Source of the DNA: Bacilli bacterium | GTDB taxonomy: Bacteria; Bacillota_I; Bacilli_A; ML615J-28; CAG-698 | Length of the DNA stretch: 64,000 nt | Direction of reading: 5' to 3' | Assembly: GCA_918272565.1 (NCBI GenBank) | Contig: CAKJYW010000006.1 | Location: 1 to 64,000, forward strand | In this document: positions 63,623-64,000 of the stretch, one piece after another | Layout: each line of letters begins with the position of its first letter | Position numbering within the stretch: the first letter of the stretch is position 1 | Notes under the pieces: model-generated | Seen by the model: only the letters and a program-made list of their open reading frames with translations | What the model was told of the DNA's origin: nothing | The model's database searches: none | Program-made: the position numbers and the translations under genes

Positions 63623-63666
63623 AAATTAATAGGTGCATAACACCATCAATCTTTAAATAGACTGAT
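63606..63666 (-). promoter_or_regulatory. Candidate antiterminator and leader hairpins
   Basis: Nine bases ATGGTGTTA (63646-63638) are perfectly complementary to TAACACCAT (63614-63606), which spans the inner stem and loop of the terminator, so pairing would disrupt it. The upstream strand can alternatively form GGTG-TTATG-CACC (a small hairpin) and an 8-bp hairpin ATCAGTCT/AGATTGAT (63666-63645). These mutually exclusive folds are typical of riboswitch or protein-dependent attenuators; the ligand is unknown and no known class (for example T-box) is recognised. Confidence 0.6.
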
Positions 63667-63686
63667 TTTAAGTTATATACACTATT

Positions 63687-63715
63687 ATTATATCATTGTG
63701 TAAGCGCTTTTTCAA
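63687..63715 (-). promoter_or_regulatory. Promoter of the giant surface protein gene, with cre-like sequence
   Basis: TTGAAA (63715-63710), 17-base spacer and TATAAT (63692-63687) on the minus strand. The spacer contains AGCGCTTACA, resembling a catabolite-responsive element (CcpA site). Confidence 0.75.
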
Positions 63716-63728
63716 CAACAATTTCCTC

Positions 63729-64000
63729 TTATTTTAAAGCATCAACTATTGAAGAAAATTCGAAAGTTTTAGTCTCTCCTAAGTAAGTTACTTCGACTTT
63801 ATATCTAACAACTGTCTCTTCACCAGGATGGTTGATGATATGTCCTTCGTTATCTAAAATCGTAGGTGAAAGGCTTGTCCATTTGAAAGTGACATCTTTT
63901 AATACAGTCTTGCAATAATAGAATATTTCAACCATATTTAAGAATTCTTCCCAACGATTGTTATTTCTCATTACGCAAGGACAGTCCTTACCACTAAAGT
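63729..64000 (-). CDS. C-terminal fragment of a surface or secreted protein (5' part outside window)
   Basis: The frame is open to the right edge, beyond an internal ATG at 63971, reading FSGKDCPCVMRNNNRWEEF and ending SSIVDALK. The last 60 residues (TVLKDVTFKWTSLSPTIL, RYKVEVTYLGETKTFEF) resemble a bacterial Ig-like domain. Codons upstream of the ATG show no stop, so the ATG is probably internal. It ends just before the promoter of the giant gene. Family and function cannot be set from the fragment. Confidence 0.5.
   Translation of the reverse strand, partial: FSGKDCPCVMRNNNRWEEFLNMVEIFYYCKTVLKDVTFKWTSLSPTILDNEGHIINHPGEETVVRYKVEVTYLGETKTFEFSSIVDALK

Noticed and set aside
63590-63720. T-box leader
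   Set aside because: The conserved T-box core (AGGGTGG-type) and specifier architecture are absent, and the gene is not amino-acid related.
1-64000. Mycoplasma-type code with TGA as Trp
   Set aside because: TGA ends several genes in ATGA overlaps (holB/ricT, cotH/cupin) and Trp is read from TGG in conserved positions.
1-64000. CRISPR array, tRNA, rRNA, insertion sequence or prophage
   Set aside because: No regularly spaced short repeats outside coding repeats, no cloverleaf or rRNA signature, no transposase or integrase was recognised.

Overview
This window looks like chromosome from a strictly anaerobic, low-GC (about one third G+C by eye) Gram-positive lineage, within or close to the Bacilli sensu lato (Erysipelotrichales, Acholeplasmatales and related uncultured gut groups are candidates). 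The evidence is the Bacillus-type order tmk-holB-ricT-trmN6, the S10/spc/alpha ribosomal cluster followed by ECF transporter genes and truA, a PmpR/YebC-MnmM-type gene set, many lipobox lipoproteins, a superoxide reductase, an [FeFe] hydrogenase and an Rnf complex. TGA is a genuine stop (ATGA gene overlaps) and Trp is TGG, so the code is standard rather than the Mycoplasma code. Exact taxonomy cannot be fixed from this sequence alone. I see no rRNA, tRNA, insertion sequence, prophage or CRISPR array.

Layout. Positions 1-3636 (minus): a TerB-like partial gene, then trmN6, ricT, holB, tmk read from right to left. 3752-5258 (plus): a two-gene zinc/manganese-type ABC importer without a binding protein. 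5323-12176 (minus): a STAS-kinase fusion, truA, ecfT, ecfA2, ecfA1 and a MacB/FtsX-like exporter. 12287-26657 (minus): about 14 kb of ribosomal-protein genes from rpsJ to rplQ, with secY, adk, map, infA and rpoA, driven by a consensus promoter and a structured leader at 26696-26820. 26986-28701: a zinc-ribbon membrane protein, a stack of three hairpins, superoxide reductase and a YebC regulator. 28771-34250 (minus): a tightly overlapping operon of exonuclease-BRCT, RluA-type synthase, MnmM, ThpR, an aldo-keto reductase with ferredoxin domain, a CotH-kinase lipoprotein and a cupin. 34339-43824: large lipoproteins (a C39-like protease and an 837-residue unknown), a GxDLY/SGNH esterase, an ECF sigma/anti-sigma pair, a GT-B-like protein and a TetR regulator. 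43927-46262: an NMT1-type binding protein and permease divergent from a Crp/Fnr regulator with a perfect palindrome between them. 46327-50463 (minus): hydCBA electron-bifurcating [FeFe] hydrogenase. 50631-57249 (minus): a ten-gene Rnf operon with its ApbE flavin transferase. 57384-57923: a second zinc-ribbon membrane protein. 57963-63548 (minus): an 1861-residue surface lipoprotein of InlB-type repeats, Ig-like domains and three beta-helix units, preceded by an attenuator-like leader. 63729-64000: the end of another gene.

How the genes may work together. HydABC and Rnf form an energy module: fermentation yields reduced ferredoxin and NADH, Rnf would couple ferredoxin oxidation by NAD+ to ion export, and HydABC would dispose of both carriers as H2. 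The Rnf set is unusual: the subunit in the RnfB position keeps only the membrane anchor and one [4Fe-4S] motif and lacks the ferredoxin domains, and an extra 75-residue Cys-rich membrane protein sits between it and RnfA. The best candidates for something undescribed are this Rnf variant, the leader of the giant surface protein, the Crp/Fnr palindrome placed to repress one promoter and activate the other, and the STAS-kinase fusion. All functional statements are inferred from sequence motifs and gene order read by eye.
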